The translations under genes were made by a program, and so were the position numbers. A DNA stretch of 64,000 bases, taken from Winogradskyella ursingii. GTDB taxonomy: Bacteria; Bacteroidota; Bacteroidia; Flavobacteriales; Flavobacteriaceae. This document shows, one piece after another, positions 17,310 to 26,018 of the stretch (within the stretch, counting starts at the first letter, position 1; every line of letters starts with the position of its first letter). The stretch spans positions 743,342 to 807,341 of the forward strand of contig NZ_JABFDH010000002.1 in the NCBI RefSeq assembly GCF_013403975.1. The letters are read 5' to 3'. The notes beneath the pieces are model-generated. The model searched no databases. It was given only the letters and a program-made list of their open reading frames with translations, and was not told the origin of the DNA.

Positions 17310-18302
17310 TTAACCATTAATAAATTTAACGACATCTTTAGCAAAGTAAGAAGCAATTATATCCGCTCCAGCACGCTTAATAGAAGTGACTTGCTCCATC
17401 ATCACAGCATCATGGTCTAACCACCCTTTTTCTGCGGCTGCCTTTAACATAGCGTATTCACCAGACACTTGATAAACAGCTAATGGAACATCAAAAGTAT
17501 TTTTAATATCGCGAACAATATCCAAATAACACAAACCGGGTTTTACCATAACAATATCGGCTCCTTCGTTGATGTCCATTTCGGTTTCCTTAATAGCTTC
17601 ATCTCTATTGGCAAAGTCCATTTGGTAGGTTTTTTTGTCTTTTGGCACATCTACAATATCTACAGGTGCGGAATCCAAAGCATCTCTAAAAGGACCGTAA
17701 AATGCAGAAGCATATTTTGCAGAATAACTCATAATGCCAACATCGATAAGATTAGATTGGTCTAATGCTTCACGAATCCCTAAAATCCGTCCATCCATCA
17801 TGTCGCTTGGTGCTACAAAATCAGCTCCAGCCTCAGCATGGGAAATACTCATTTCGGCTAAGACTTCAACAGTAGCATCGTTAATTACTTTTCCGTTTTC
17901 TATAATGCCGTCATGTCCATAAGACGAAAAAGGATCTAAAGCCACATCTGTCATTACCAACATATCAGGGCAAACGTCTTTTACGGTTTTTATGGCGAGT
18001 TGCATCAATCCGTTTTGGTTTAAAGCTTCAGTGCCTTTATTGTCTTTTAAGTTATCGTCAACTTTAACAAATAGCAAAACTGATTTTAAACCTAGGTTCC
18101 ATAAGATTTTTACTTCATCTTTTAGTAAATCTAAGCTATATCGGTAGTAATTAGGCATCGATGCAATCTCTTCCTTTATGCCTTTGCCTTCAACTATAAA
18201 AAGAGGAACCAGAAAGTCGTTTGGAGAAATATAAGTTTCTCTTACGAGACTTCGGATAGCTTCGTTGGTTCTTAGTCTTCTATTTCTTCTAATTGGAAAC
18301 AT
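17310..18302 (-). CDS. hemB: Porphobilinogen synthase (delta-aminolevulinic acid dehydratase)
   Basis: It condenses two 5-aminolevulinate molecules to porphobilinogen. 330 residues, normal for the family. The Schiff-base lysines are in SAKYASAFYGPFRDA and IVMVKPG. The metal-site region reads DVALDPFSSYGHDG: the three cysteines of the zinc enzymes are replaced by Ala/Asp, so this is the magnesium/potassium-type, not the catalytic-zinc type. Last gene of the minus-strand haem operon, about 50 bp after hemF. Confidence 0.97.
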   Translation of the reverse strand: MFPIRRNRRLRTNEAIRSLVRETYISPNDFLVPLFIVEGKGIKEEIASMPNYYRYSLDLLKDEVKILWNLGLKSVLLFVKVDDNLKDNKGTEALNQNGLMQLAIKTVKDVCPDMLVMTDVALDPFSSYGHDGIIENGKVINDATVEVLAEMSISHAEAGADFVAPSDMMDGRILGIREALDQSNLIDVGIMSYSAKYASAFYGPFRDALDSAPVDIVDVPKDKKTYQMDFANRDEAIKETEMDINEGADIVMVKPGLCYLDIVRDIKNTFDVPLAVYQVSGEYAMLKAAAEKGWLDHDAVMMEQVTSIKRAGADIIASYFAKDVVKFING

Positions 18303-18354
18303 AATTTAAAGTTATAAGATAAAAGTACAAAGTTAAAAGTTGCTTACTCAAACT

Positions 18355-19257
18355 CTACACCCATTGTTTTGGATTCTGTAATACTTCAATCAATTTTTCT
18401 TCTTCACTTTCTTTTTCAGGATGGTGGTCGTAAACCCATTGCACATGCGGTGGTAAACTCATAAGAATACTCTCAATTCTACCGTTCGTTTTCAATCCGA
18501 ATAAAGTGCCTTTATCGTGGACTAAGTTAAATTCCACGTAGCGACCACGGCGTATTTCTTGCCAATCACGTTGCTTTTGAGTGTATGGTAAATCTTTTCT
18601 TTTTTCAACAATTGGAACATAGCCTTCAAGAAAACTATCACCAACTTCGGTAACAAAATCGTACCAGTTTTGCATCGTCATATCATCTGTAGCTTTGCAA
18701 TAATCAAAAAACAAACCACCTATTCCACGACCTTCATTTCTATGTGCATTATAGAAATATTCATCGCAACGTGCTTTGTATTTTGGATAGAATTCTGGGT
18801 TGTGTTTGTCACAAGCTATTTTACAGGTTTGGTGAAAATGTTTGGCATCTTCGTCAAATAAGTAATAAGGCGTTAAATCCTGGCCGCCTCCAAACCATTG
18901 GTCAACAATATTTCCATCTTGATCATACATTTCAAAATAACGCCAATTGGCGTGAACGGTTGGCACCTTCGGGTTTTTTGGATGTAAAACCAAACTCAAT
19001 CCGCAGGCAAAAAAATCGGCATCTTCAACTCCAAAATATTTCTGCATACTGTCTGGGAGTTTTCCGTGGACACCAGAAATGTTAACTCCTCCTTTTTCGA
19101 ATACGTTGCCATTTTCTATAACACGTGTTCTTCCACCACCACCTTCTGGTCTTTTCCATTTGTCTTCTTTGAACTTTGCTTTGCCATCAATGGCTTCCAG
19201 TTTAGAAGTAATGGTGTCTTGTAATTCGTGTATGTAATTGAAGAATTTATCTTTCAT
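18355..19257 (-). CDS. hemF: Oxygen-dependent coproporphyrinogen III oxidase
   Basis: It decarboxylates coproporphyrinogen III to protoporphyrinogen IX using O2. I choose the ATG at 19257 (MKDKFFNYIHEL) over the upstream in-frame ATGs at 19269 and 19290, because it starts at the family's usual N-terminus and reduces overlap with the GNAT gene to 11 bp. Conserved signatures are VHANWRYFE, GGGQDLTPYYLF, RGIGGLFFDY, and the long C-terminal RRGRYVEFNLVHDKGTLFGL block ending PPHVQW. Its presence points to an aerobic organism; no hemN is seen in the window. Confidence 0.96.
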   Translation of the reverse strand: MKDKFFNYIHELQDTITSKLEAIDGKAKFKEDKWKRPEGGGGRTRVIENGNVFEKGGVNISGVHGKLPDSMQKYFGVEDADFFACGLSLVLHPKNPKVPTVHANWRYFEMYDQDGNIVDQWFGGGQDLTPYYLFDEDAKHFHQTCKIACDKHNPEFYPKYKARCDEYFYNAHRNEGRGIGGLFFDYCKATDDMTMQNWYDFVTEVGDSFLEGYVPIVEKRKDLPYTQKQRDWQEIRRGRYVEFNLVHDKGTLFGLKTNGRIESILMSLPPHVQWVYDHHPEKESEEEKLIEVLQNPKQWV

Positions 19258-19786
19258 TATATAATTCATAAAGTTCCATATCCAAAGCAACTTCGTTTGG
19301 TGGCGTATATTCGTTCAAAAGGGTTTTCTGCCACTTAAAACCATTATTTGAAGCCACTTTTACACTCGATAAATTATCTTTATGAGAAATAATTTGAAGT
19401 GTTTCCAAACCTAATTCTTCAAACGCATAAGTTGATAATGTTTTAATGGCTTTTGAGATTAAGCATTTACCTTTAAAAGTATAACTTACGGCATAAGCAA
19501 ATTCACCCTGTTTTTTATCCCAATCAAGTTCTTTTAAATAAATCAATCCAGCAAGTTCTCTTGTTTCAGATTGTTTTAGTGTGAACAAATATTCATCATT
19601 ATTTTCAAACTGTTTCACTTTGGTTTCAACAAATAATTGAGATAACGTCGGGTTTAAATTTTGTTCTAATGTCTTTGGAAAATAACGTTTCAATCGATCT
19701 GAATTCGCCACACAGAAATCACATATTTTCCAAGCATCACCGTTATGAACCGGACTGATTTCAAAACCATTGAACTCAGCGATCAT
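19247..19786 (-). CDS. GNAT family N-acetyltransferase
   Basis: 179 residues of the GCN5-related N-acetyltransferase fold, RimJ/RimL type. The acetyl-CoA region is in YTFKGKCLISKAIKTLSTYAFEELGLETLQI, where the usual R/Q-x-x-G-x-G/A loop is weak (FKGKCLIS), and the C-terminal strand has ISHKDNLSSVKVASNNGFKW. The substrate is unknown. It is embedded in the haem operon: the start overlaps the EI24 stop by four bases (ATGA) and its end overlaps hemF by 11 bp. That arrangement suggests it is co-translated with the haem enzymes rather than functionally related to them. Confidence 0.85.
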   Translation of the reverse strand: MIAEFNGFEISPVHNGDAWKICDFCVANSDRLKRYFPKTLEQNLNPTLSQLFVETKVKQFENNDEYLFTLKQSETRELAGLIYLKELDWDKKQGEFAYAVSYTFKGKCLISKAIKTLSTYAFEELGLETLQIISHKDNLSSVKVASNNGFKWQKTLLNEYTPPNEVALDMELYELYNER

Positions 19787-20553
19787 GTCACGGTGATTTC
19801 GTTATGCTTCAAAAGATTATCTTTTCTTAATAATTCCACAGTTTCCTTAGAAGCTGCCGTAACACTAATTGGTAAAACCAAAAAAATTCCAATAACGGGA
19901 ATCAATAAAAACAGCATAAATACAATACCATTACCAATGGCAATACCTTTATTTTTACTAACAAAATTGATGCTTTCCCTATATTTAAAATGACGCTCTA
20001 GTGTATAATCCATATTACCAAATCCAGCATAATAAGCTTGAACTAAAAACAATAAAATTGTTGAAAAAATGTTCACTACAGGAATAAACTTTAGAATTAA
20101 AATCGGAATCGTAATGAGCAACTCTTTTACTAAATTTCTCACATTAATTCGGATACCTCTCCAAAGCTGTTCATTGAACGACGTATTTCGGTGCTGATGA
20201 TTTTTATTTCCTGTTAAATGCGCTTCAATTTTTTCTGAAACCGGACTCATAAAGGGTGCAGACAAAGCCATGATAATATGCTTATACAAGATAAGACCAA
20301 TGGCAATAATTACAATAGCTCCGATAACTGTTGAAATAGAAGTAAAGGTTTCTTTTCCCCAATCCCAAATCCAAATTTTTGCTATGAATCTACCAATATT
20401 ATCAGACCAACCGTAGGCGGAAAAACCAATAATACTTGCTGTTAAAACACTGATTAAAATAGGCACAGCGAAATACTTCCAAAGCTTTAGTTTGGACATG
20501 AGTGCAAACACTCCTGAATATGCTTGTATGCCTTTAAGTATGTTTTTTAACAT
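19783..20553 (-). CDS. EI24/CysZ-like multi-pass membrane protein
   Basis: 256 residues with four or five hydrophobic segments and the EI24-type features SAPFMSPVSEKIEAHLTG and GFGNMDYTLERHFKYRES. CysZ members carry sulfate; flavobacterial EI24 proteins in haem clusters have no assigned substrate. It starts about 35 bp after the hemE stop and ends in an ATGA overlap with the GNAT gene, so it belongs to the same transcript. Whether it moves a haem precursor or another anion cannot be said from sequence. Confidence 0.85.
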   Translation of the reverse strand: MLKNILKGIQAYSGVFALMSKLKLWKYFAVPILISVLTASIIGFSAYGWSDNIGRFIAKIWIWDWGKETFTSISTVIGAIVIIAIGLILYKHIIMALSAPFMSPVSEKIEAHLTGNKNHQHRNTSFNEQLWRGIRINVRNLVKELLITIPILILKFIPVVNIFSTILLFLVQAYYAGFGNMDYTLERHFKYRESINFVSKNKGIAIGNGIVFMLFLLIPVIGIFLVLPISVTAASKETVELLRKDNLLKHNEITVT

Positions 20554-20589
20554 AAGTCTTACTCAACAATTTTTAAAGGTAGAAATATT

Positions 20590-21621
20590 TTAGTTTGGGC
20601 TCTTATATTCCTTCACCGCATCGATAAAAGCCTTTGCATTTTCCAACGGAATATTTGGCAAAATACCATGACCTAAATTTACGATGTATTTATCTTTCCC
20701 AAACTCATTAATCATTTGAGTCACCATTTTTTTGATTTCAGATGGAGGTGAAAATAGTCTTGTTGGATCAAAATTACCTTGTAATGTAATGTTTCCTCCA
20801 GTTAAATAACGTGCATTTCTTGCAGAACAAGTCCAGTCGATACCTAGAGCAGAAGCTCCAGATTTGGACATTTCGTTAAGTGCAAACCAACAACCTTTTC
20901 CAAAAGCAATGACTGGTGCTTCGTCTTTTAAAGCATCAATAATTTGCTGAATGTATTGCCAAGAAAATTCTTGATAATCCTTTGGTGATAACATGCCTCC
21001 CCAAGAATCAAAAACCTGAACAGCGTTACATCCTGCTTTTACTTTTTCCTTTAAATAGGCAATTGTTGTATCTGTAATTTTTTGAAGTAAGGTATGTGCT
21101 GCAATCGGATTTGTGAAGCAGAATTCTTTGGCTTTATCAAAATTTTTAGAACCTTGACCTTGTACGCAATAACATAAAATTGTCCATGGCGAACCTGCAA
21201 AACCTATTAATGGAATTTCATCATTGAGTTTTTCTTTTGTCGCTTTTATGGCATCATAAACGTAATTCAATTCTTCTTTTACGTCTGGAACTATAACATT
21301 ATCCACATCTTTTTGTGTCCGAATCGGATTTGGCAAATAAGGGCCAAAATTAGGTTTCATCTGCACCTCAATATTCATCGCCTGTGGAATGACCAAAATA
21401 TCGCAAAATAAAATTGCAGCGTCCATACCATATCGTCTAATCGGCTGAACTGTAATTTCACTTGCTAATTCTGGTGTTTGGCAACGTGTAAAGAAATCAT
21501 ACTTTTTCTTGATTTCCATAAATTCTGGCAAATACCGTCCCGCTTGGCGCATCATCCATACTGGTGGGCGCTCAACGGTTTCGCCTTTTAATGCTCTTAG
21601 GAATAGGTCGTTTTTTATCAT
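20590..21621 (-). CDS. hemE: Uroporphyrinogen decarboxylase
   Basis: It removes four carboxyl groups from uroporphyrinogen III to give coproporphyrinogen III. 343 residues with the N-terminal signature [16 protein letters not shown] (Arg residues bind substrate carboxylates), the central [11 protein letters not shown] and the C-terminal [11 protein letters not shown]. The initiator ATG lies one base from the edge of an inverted heptamer repeat that forms the right half of its leader, so the ribosome-binding region is made of repeat sequence. Otherwise a standard gene. Confidence 0.97.
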   Translation of the reverse strand: MIKNDLFLRALKGETVERPPVWMMRQAGRYLPEFMEIKKKYDFFTRCQTPELASEITVQPIRRYGMDAAILFCDILVIPQAMNIEVQMKPNFGPYLPNPIRTQKDVDNVIVPDVKEELNYVYDAIKATKEKLNDEIPLIGFAGSPWTILCYCVQGQGSKNFDKAKEFCFTNPIAAHTLLQKITDTTIAYLKEKVKAGCNAVQVFDSWGGMLSPKDYQEFSWQYIQQIIDALKDEAPVIAFGKGCWFALNEMSKSGASALGIDWTCSARNARYLTGGNITLQGNFDPTRLFSPPSEIKKMVTQMINEFGKDKYIVNLGHGILPNIPLENAKAFIDAVKEYKSPN

Positions 21622-21622
21622 G

Positions 21623-21659
21623 ATAGCTTTTGGCTTTTGGCTCTTAGCTCTTGGCTAAA
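21623..21659 (+). repeat. Left inverted arm and heptamer array (five units) in the hemE leader
   Basis: After ATAGCTTTT the units read GGCTTTT, GGCTCTT, AGCTCTT, GGCTAAA. They occupy the bases directly upstream of the hemE start on the minus strand. Confidence 0.8.
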
Positions 21660-21664
21660 AAGCA

Positions 21665-22021
21665 CTAACTATTTTTAATTCTATTTATTAAACTGTTGAT
21701 CATTTTAGCTTCCTTTTTTAAGAGCTCAAAAATGATTTTTAAATCTACTTTAGGAATGAAATTTAATTCTTGAGAAATCACTAATTGTGTTTCAACTTCA
21801 AAAAGTGAACCCATTGCTATTTCAAGGAACCTTTTGAATTCTACTTCACTATTTCTGCTACATCCTTCCGCAATATTTGAAGGGATTGAAACTGCAGCTC
21901 TTGTTAACTGGCTTCTAAGACCAAATTTTTCCTCCGAAGGTAATTGCTGAGAAAGTAAATAAATTTGCTTAACGATTGTTATTCCGTTTTTCCAAATTTC
22001 AAGTGTTCTAAAGTTTCTCAT
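21665..22021 (-). CDS. Four-helix-bundle protein (S23/bAvd-like family)
   Basis: 118 residues. The family hallmarks are MRNFRTLEIWKNGITIVKQIY, LPSEEKFGLRSQLTRAAVSI and SNIAEGCSRNSEVEFKRFL. Members were first seen as ORFs inside 23S rRNA intervening sequences, and relatives serve as the Avd accessory protein of diversity-generating retroelements, where they bind reverse transcriptase and nucleic acid. There is no reverse transcriptase, template repeat or rRNA here. The gene is flanked by inverted heptamer arrays in the middle of the haem operon, on the operon's strand, so it will be co-transcribed although it has no evident haem role. Confidence 0.9.
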   Translation of the reverse strand: MRNFRTLEIWKNGITIVKQIYLLSQQLPSEEKFGLRSQLTRAAVSIPSNIAEGCSRNSEVEFKRFLEIAMGSLFEVETQLVISQELNFIPKVDLKIIFELLKKEAKMINSLINRIKNS

Positions 22022-22052
22022 TTTCCTAGTTTAGGCTTTATTTGTTCTTTTA

Positions 22053-22098
22053 CCAACAGCCAACAGCCAACAGCCAACAGCCAACAGCTAAAAGCTAT
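22053..22098 (-). repeat. Right inverted arm: five exact CCAACAG heptamers plus outer AAAAGCTAT
   Basis: Exact copies of CCAACAG are at 22053, 22060, 22067, 22074 and 22081. The last is followed by CTAAAAGCTAT, which is complementary to the outer end of the left arm. The TAG stop of the hemC-hemD gene lies in this arm. Confidence 0.85.
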
Positions 22099-23675
22099 TG
22101 ACCATAGTGAGTATTCACCAACTCAATAACACGCTCCACCAAAGGCACCTTCGCCACACGCACATCTTCAAAATGTTTTCTCGCTTCTTTAGCTGTAGTT
22201 TCGCCAATACAAAATGCGATACCTTTCGCTTTATTCTTCTTTAAATATGCTTCAACCGTAGATGGACTGAAAAATAGGATACCGTCTAAATCACCTTCAA
22301 TTTTATCAGCATCAAATTTGGTTTCGTAGGCTTCAACTTCATTAACCGTAATATTGTTTTCAGCTAAAACCATTGGGATGGTGTCCAATCTTAAATTGCT
22401 ACAAAAATAAGTCGCTTCAGTACCATCCATAAACTCGACCAAATGTTGGGCTAAGTTTTCTGCCGATGCAGCCTGATGTTTTACTTTACCAATACGTTTT
22501 TCAATGGCGCGCTTGGTTTTTCTACCAACACAATAGATGTTTTTGAATTGCAATTCGGGTGCAGAAAAGTTAGTCAATAAGGCATCAACCGCATTTTTGC
22601 TTGTGATGATCACATTCTCAATTTCATTTCTAACAATGCTTTTCGTTAAACGATTTGGGTTGATTTTTATAGCATCACTACTTTCGGCAACCACATCATT
22701 ATGAAACAATTGCAATTGTTCGTCAGTCAATTTTTTCGTCGAATATATATTTGTTTCTTTTTCGCTTCTTTTGACTTGATCGATTAGCTTTTTACCACCT
22801 TTTTCAATTACATAATCTGCTGCAAATTGAGCTAAATCATCTTTTTTATCTAATGGTACAACTTTTGAAAATTCAATTTTTCTTGAACCATCTTGACTTA
22901 GCAAAATAGCTTTGAAGTTAACCTCTTCGTCTTTAATATATGCTAACGCACCGATTGGTGCTGTACATCCACCTTCAAGCAGGTTTAAAAATTTTCGTTC
23001 TATAGATGTTGAAATTTCTGTTTCTTCATGATTAATCTCGGCACATGCCGCTCTTGTTTCTTCATCGTTTTCTAAAGCAGCGACCATAACAGCACCTTGT
23101 GCTGGTGCAGGAATCATCCAATGCAAATTGATGGCATTTTCTGGTGTAAGATTTAAGCGACCTAAACCTGCACCTGCGAAAATAGCTGCATTCCAATCGT
23201 CATTGTCTTCAAGTTTTTCCAATCTTGAGATGACATTACCACGTAAACCAACAATGGTATGTGTTGGATAACGATTAAGCCACTGAGCTCGTCGTCTTAA
23301 ACTGCCTGTTGCAATCACGGCATTTTTAGCCGATAAAAACTCTTCGTTCTTTTTAAAAACTAAAGTATCATTAACGTTACCGCGCTTAAGAACCGCTGCT
23401 TGTACAATCCCTTTCGGCAAAACGGTTGGCACATCTTTTAAGGAATGTACCGCAATATCAATATCGCCATTGAGCATTGCAATGTCGAGTGTTTTGGTGA
23501 AAATTCCTGTAATACCAAGTTCGTAAAGTGGCTTATCCAAAACCAAATCACCAGTAGACTTTACAGGCACCAAAACGGTTTTGTGACCTAAATGTTCAAG
23601 TTGTGACTGAACAGTTTTTGCTTGCCACATAGCGAGCTGGCTGTCGCGTGTGCCAATGCGAATAATTTTAGACAT
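22095..23675 (-). CDS. hemC: Hydroxymethylbilane synthase fused to uroporphyrinogen-III synthase
   Basis: A 526-residue bifunctional protein. Residues 1 to about 300 are HemC, which joins four porphobilinogens: IRIGTRDSQLAMWQ at the N-terminus, GSLRRRAQW and GLRGNVISRLEKL substrate-arginine motifs, and LLEGGCTAPIG with dipyrromethane-cofactor Cys237. About residue 305 to the end is HemD, which closes and inverts ring D: NVIITSKNAVDALL, KNIYCVGRKTKRAIEKR, GILFFSPSTVEAYLKK, and AFCIGETTAKEARKH. The start overlaps the hemA stop by 8 bp. The stop codon lies within the inverted repeat of the downstream four-helix-bundle module, so the last residue or two may have been altered by its arrival. Confidence 0.95.
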   Translation of the reverse strand: MSKIIRIGTRDSQLAMWQAKTVQSQLEHLGHKTVLVPVKSTGDLVLDKPLYELGITGIFTKTLDIAMLNGDIDIAVHSLKDVPTVLPKGIVQAAVLKRGNVNDTLVFKKNEEFLSAKNAVIATGSLRRRAQWLNRYPTHTIVGLRGNVISRLEKLEDNDDWNAAIFAGAGLGRLNLTPENAINLHWMIPAPAQGAVMVAALENDEETRAACAEINHEETEISTSIERKFLNLLEGGCTAPIGALAYIKDEEVNFKAILLSQDGSRKIEFSKVVPLDKKDDLAQFAADYVIEKGGKKLIDQVKRSEKETNIYSTKKLTDEQLQLFHNDVVAESSDAIKINPNRLTKSIVRNEIENVIITSKNAVDALLTNFSAPELQFKNIYCVGRKTKRAIEKRIGKVKHQAASAENLAQHLVEFMDGTEATYFCSNLRLDTIPMVLAENNITVNEVEAYETKFDADKIEGDLDGILFFSPSTVEAYLKKNKAKGIAFCIGETTAKEARKHFEDVRVAKVPLVERVIELVNTHYGQ

Positions 23676-24918
23676 TACTAGTGTTTTCTAACTGAAAAAT
23701 TTTTTTGATAAGCTCTATGCTTTCGTCTGAAGTGTTACCATCTTCACGCAGATGATGTGCAAACTGATTGGTAATTTTCTGAATGATATTAGATGTAATC
23801 AACTCGGCTTGATCCTCATTGAAATCGTTCAGCTTTTTGCGTTGTGTATTGAGTTCGGAATTTTTGAAATCCGTTAACTTATGTTTTATCGCCTGAATGG
23901 TTGGTACAAATTTTAAAGTGTCTAACCAAGCGTTGAATTCATTCGTGATTTCAGAAATAATAGCTTCGGCATCTGGAATGTACGCTTTTCTCTTTTCAAG
24001 AGTATCATCCGTGATTTTTGCCAAATCGTCTAAGTGCACCAAGGTGATATTTGGAAGTTCGCAAATGTCTTCATTCACGTTTTTTGGTATGGATAAATCT
24101 AAAACCAATAAAGGCTTTTTGGTTGAAATCAAAGATTTATACACTGTTGGGTTTTGTGCGCCAGTTGCAACAATTACAATATTAGACGCATTAATTTCGT
24201 CTTCAAGGTTTTCGTAATCTTTTACAATGAGGTTGAATTTTCCAGCAACCGCTTCGGCCTTATCTTTTGTTCGGTTGATTAAAGTGATGTGTGGATTTTT
24301 GGTGTGTTTCACCAAATTCTCACAGGTATTTCTTCCAATTTTACCAGTACCAAATAGTAGAATATTTTTATCTGAAATAGCTTCAACATTTTTCATAATA
24401 TACTGAACCGAAGCAAACGATACCGATGTTGCACCAGACGATAATTCCGTTTCATTCTTGATTCGCTTGCTCGCTTGAATCACAGAATTGACCAATCTCT
24501 CCATATAAGAGTTAAGTAAGCCTGCTTTTTTTGAAGCACGTGCACTGAATTTAAGCTGACTAATAATTTCAAAATCGCCTAAAATTTGTGAATCCAATCC
24601 AGAGCCAACACAGAACATATGGTTGATGGCATCTTTATTCTTATGCACATAGGCCACATCTTGAAACTCTTCAACCGTGCCTTTGGTGTTTTCGCATAAT
24701 AAGTGAATAAGTTGATAAGGATGCTCGGCAAAACCATAAAGCTCAGTTCTATTGCAAGTTGAAATAACTACAAGGCTCTCAATTCCATTAGCTTTTGCTT
24801 GGGCTAACAAGGCTTGTTTGGCCGAGTCACTTAAACTGAAATGACCACGAACTTCTGCATCAGCTTTTTGATAACTGAGACCAATGGCATAAAAATATGT
24901 GCTTTTGTGTTGTTGCAT
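23668..24918 (-). CDS. hemA: Glutamyl-tRNA reductase
   Basis: It catalyses the first committed step of C5-pathway haem synthesis, reducing glutamyl-tRNA to glutamate-1-semialdehyde with NADPH. 416 residues. STCNRTELYG holds catalytic Cys55, GSGLDSQILGDFEI is the substrate-site motif, NILLFGTGKIGRNTCENL is the Rossmann loop, and a C-terminal helical dimerisation domain follows. First gene of the operon hemA to hemB, with a predicted -7 box about 35 bp upstream. The divergent AraC-type regulator shares the 180-bp promoter region, which suggests that it controls the operon. Confidence 0.97.
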   Translation of the reverse strand: MQQHKSTYFYAIGLSYQKADAEVRGHFSLSDSAKQALLAQAKANGIESLVVISTCNRTELYGFAEHPYQLIHLLCENTKGTVEEFQDVAYVHKNKDAINHMFCVGSGLDSQILGDFEIISQLKFSARASKKAGLLNSYMERLVNSVIQASKRIKNETELSSGATSVSFASVQYIMKNVEAISDKNILLFGTGKIGRNTCENLVKHTKNPHITLINRTKDKAEAVAGKFNLIVKDYENLEDEINASNIVIVATGAQNPTVYKSLISTKKPLLVLDLSIPKNVNEDICELPNITLVHLDDLAKITDDTLEKRKAYIPDAEAIISEITNEFNAWLDTLKFVPTIQAIKHKLTDFKNSELNTQRKKLNDFNEDQAELITSNIIQKITNQFAHHLREDGNTSDESIELIKKIFQLENTSNV

Positions 24919-24951
24919 CAGGGCAATAAACGCTTTCTAAATTAAGCTGCA

Positions 24952-24959
24952 CAAAAATA
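24952..24959 (-). promoter_or_regulatory. Predicted -7 box of the hemA operon
   Basis: On the minus strand the sequence reads TATTTTTG, a match to TAnnTTTG, with a TTG 14 bp further upstream (24974-24976). The spacing to TTG is shorter than usual. Confidence 0.5.
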
Positions 24960-25053
24960 ATTGGCTTAACAGACAAAAAATAACGCTAGAAGAACTTAAA
25001 GTATCGTTTGTGGTTTTTTAAGAATCATTTTCGATTATAACAAGCAATTATGC

Positions 25054-25061
25054 TACTTTTG
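25054..25061 (+). promoter_or_regulatory. Predicted -7 box of the AraC regulator gene
   Basis: TACTTTTG matches TAnnTTTG, 37 bp before the start codon. It faces away from the hemA promoter. Confidence 0.5.
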
Positions 25062-25097
25062 TAGTAAAATCAAGGCTTTAAATAGTCTTAGTTTAGA

Positions 25098-26018
25098 ATG
25101 AATCTAAATAACAATAAAATGAATTTAGAAAATAAAGCTATGAAAAGTATCGCTCAAGGTACTTTTGACGAAACGTTTTTAGAAGACGGATTTTTTGTGC
25201 TCACCAGCCAGAATGAAACTGACGTTGTTGAGGTGATAGAGCGTGAGATTGATAGCAGTTTTATACAATTTCATTTTTGTACAAGGGGATCAGGCGCGTT
25301 TATTTTCAATCAAGGGAGCTACACGTTAAACATTAAAGAAGAAACCTCATTACTACTATATAATCCACAGCGTGACTTGCCTATTCACCTAGAATTACAA
25401 CCTAATTCTTGGTTGGTGTCTTTTGTGATTTCCATTAAAAAGTTTCACGGATTATTTTCCAGAGATGCTAATTATATCACGTTTTTAACGGACGATAACA
25501 AGGATAAAAAATACTACACAGATGGAAAAATTTCACCATCTATGGCTGTGGTTTTAAATCAGCTTATAAGTTTTAATTTGCACGCTTTCATAAAACCACT
25601 TTATTTTAAAGGTAAAGTTTATGAGCTATTGAGCTTATACTTTAATAGAAATGAAGAAGCTGATATTGAGCAATGCCCATTTTTAGTGGATGAGGAAAAC
25701 GTTGCCAAGCTCAAAAAAGCAAAAGATATTATTATCGCTAATATGGCAGAGCCACCAACCCTACAAGAATTGTCTGAAACTATTGGACTAAGTCTTAAAA
25801 AACTAAAAGAAGGCTTCAAACAAATCTATGGCGATACGGTTTACGGCTTTCTGTTTGATTATAAAATGGAAGTTGCTCGTAAACTTTTAGAATCGGATGA
25901 TTACAACGTTAACGAAGTGGCACTAAAAGTAGGTTACAGTACAGCGAGCCATTTTATTGCTGCTTTTAAAAAGAAGTTTGGTACAACGCCTAAGAAGTAT
26001 ATTACAGCTTCCAGTTAA
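25098..26018 (+). CDS. AraC family transcriptional regulator divergent from the haem operon
   Basis: 306 residues. A cupin-like N-terminal effector domain (about 30-170) is followed by a C-terminal AraC DNA-binding domain with two helix-turn-helix units: LQELSETIGLSLKKLKEGFKQIYG and VNEVALKVGYSTASHFIAAFKKKFGTTPKKY. A start at Met8 or Met15 is also possible. The gene is divergent from hemA across a compact promoter region, the usual arrangement for a local regulator; a haem- or precursor-sensing role is inference. Its last four bases overlap the end of the converging TraB-family gene. Confidence 0.9.
   Translation: MNLNNNKMNLENKAMKSIAQGTFDETFLEDGFFVLTSQNETDVVEVIEREIDSSFIQFHFCTRGSGAFIFNQGSYTLNIKEETSLLLYNPQRDLPIHLELQPNSWLVSFVISIKKFHGLFSRDANYITFLTDDNKDKKYYTDGKISPSMAVVLNQLISFNLHAFIKPLYFKGKVYELLSLYFNRNEEADIEQCPFLVDEENVAKLKKAKDIIIANMAEPPTLQELSETIGLSLKKLKEGFKQIYGDTVYGFLFDYKMEVARKLLESDDYNVNEVALKVGYSTASHFIAAFKKKFGTTPKKYITASS

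Larger units (their letters stand above)
21623..22098. mobile_element. Putative 476-bp module: four-helix-bundle gene bounded by 34-bp imperfect terminal inverted repeats
   Basis: The left arm (21623-21656) and the reverse complement of the right arm (22065-22098) agree at 29 of 34 positions. The outer 9 bases ATAGCTTTT are identical, and the rest is made of heptamers GGCTnTT. The only gene inside is the four-helix-bundle ORF. The module fits exactly between the haem genes: the right arm supplies the TAG stop of hemC-hemD (22095-22097) and the left arm ends one base before the hemE ATG. No transposase is encoded and no clear target duplication is visible (at most TG), so mobility is inferred. 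Confidence 0.55.

Noticed and set aside
18744..19085. 113-residue plus-strand ORF inside hemF
   Set aside because: Complement of a strongly conserved enzyme; its composition simply mirrors hemF.
22053..22087. CCAACAG array as a CRISPR
   Set aside because: The units are 7 bp and directly tandem without spacers; no cas genes are present.
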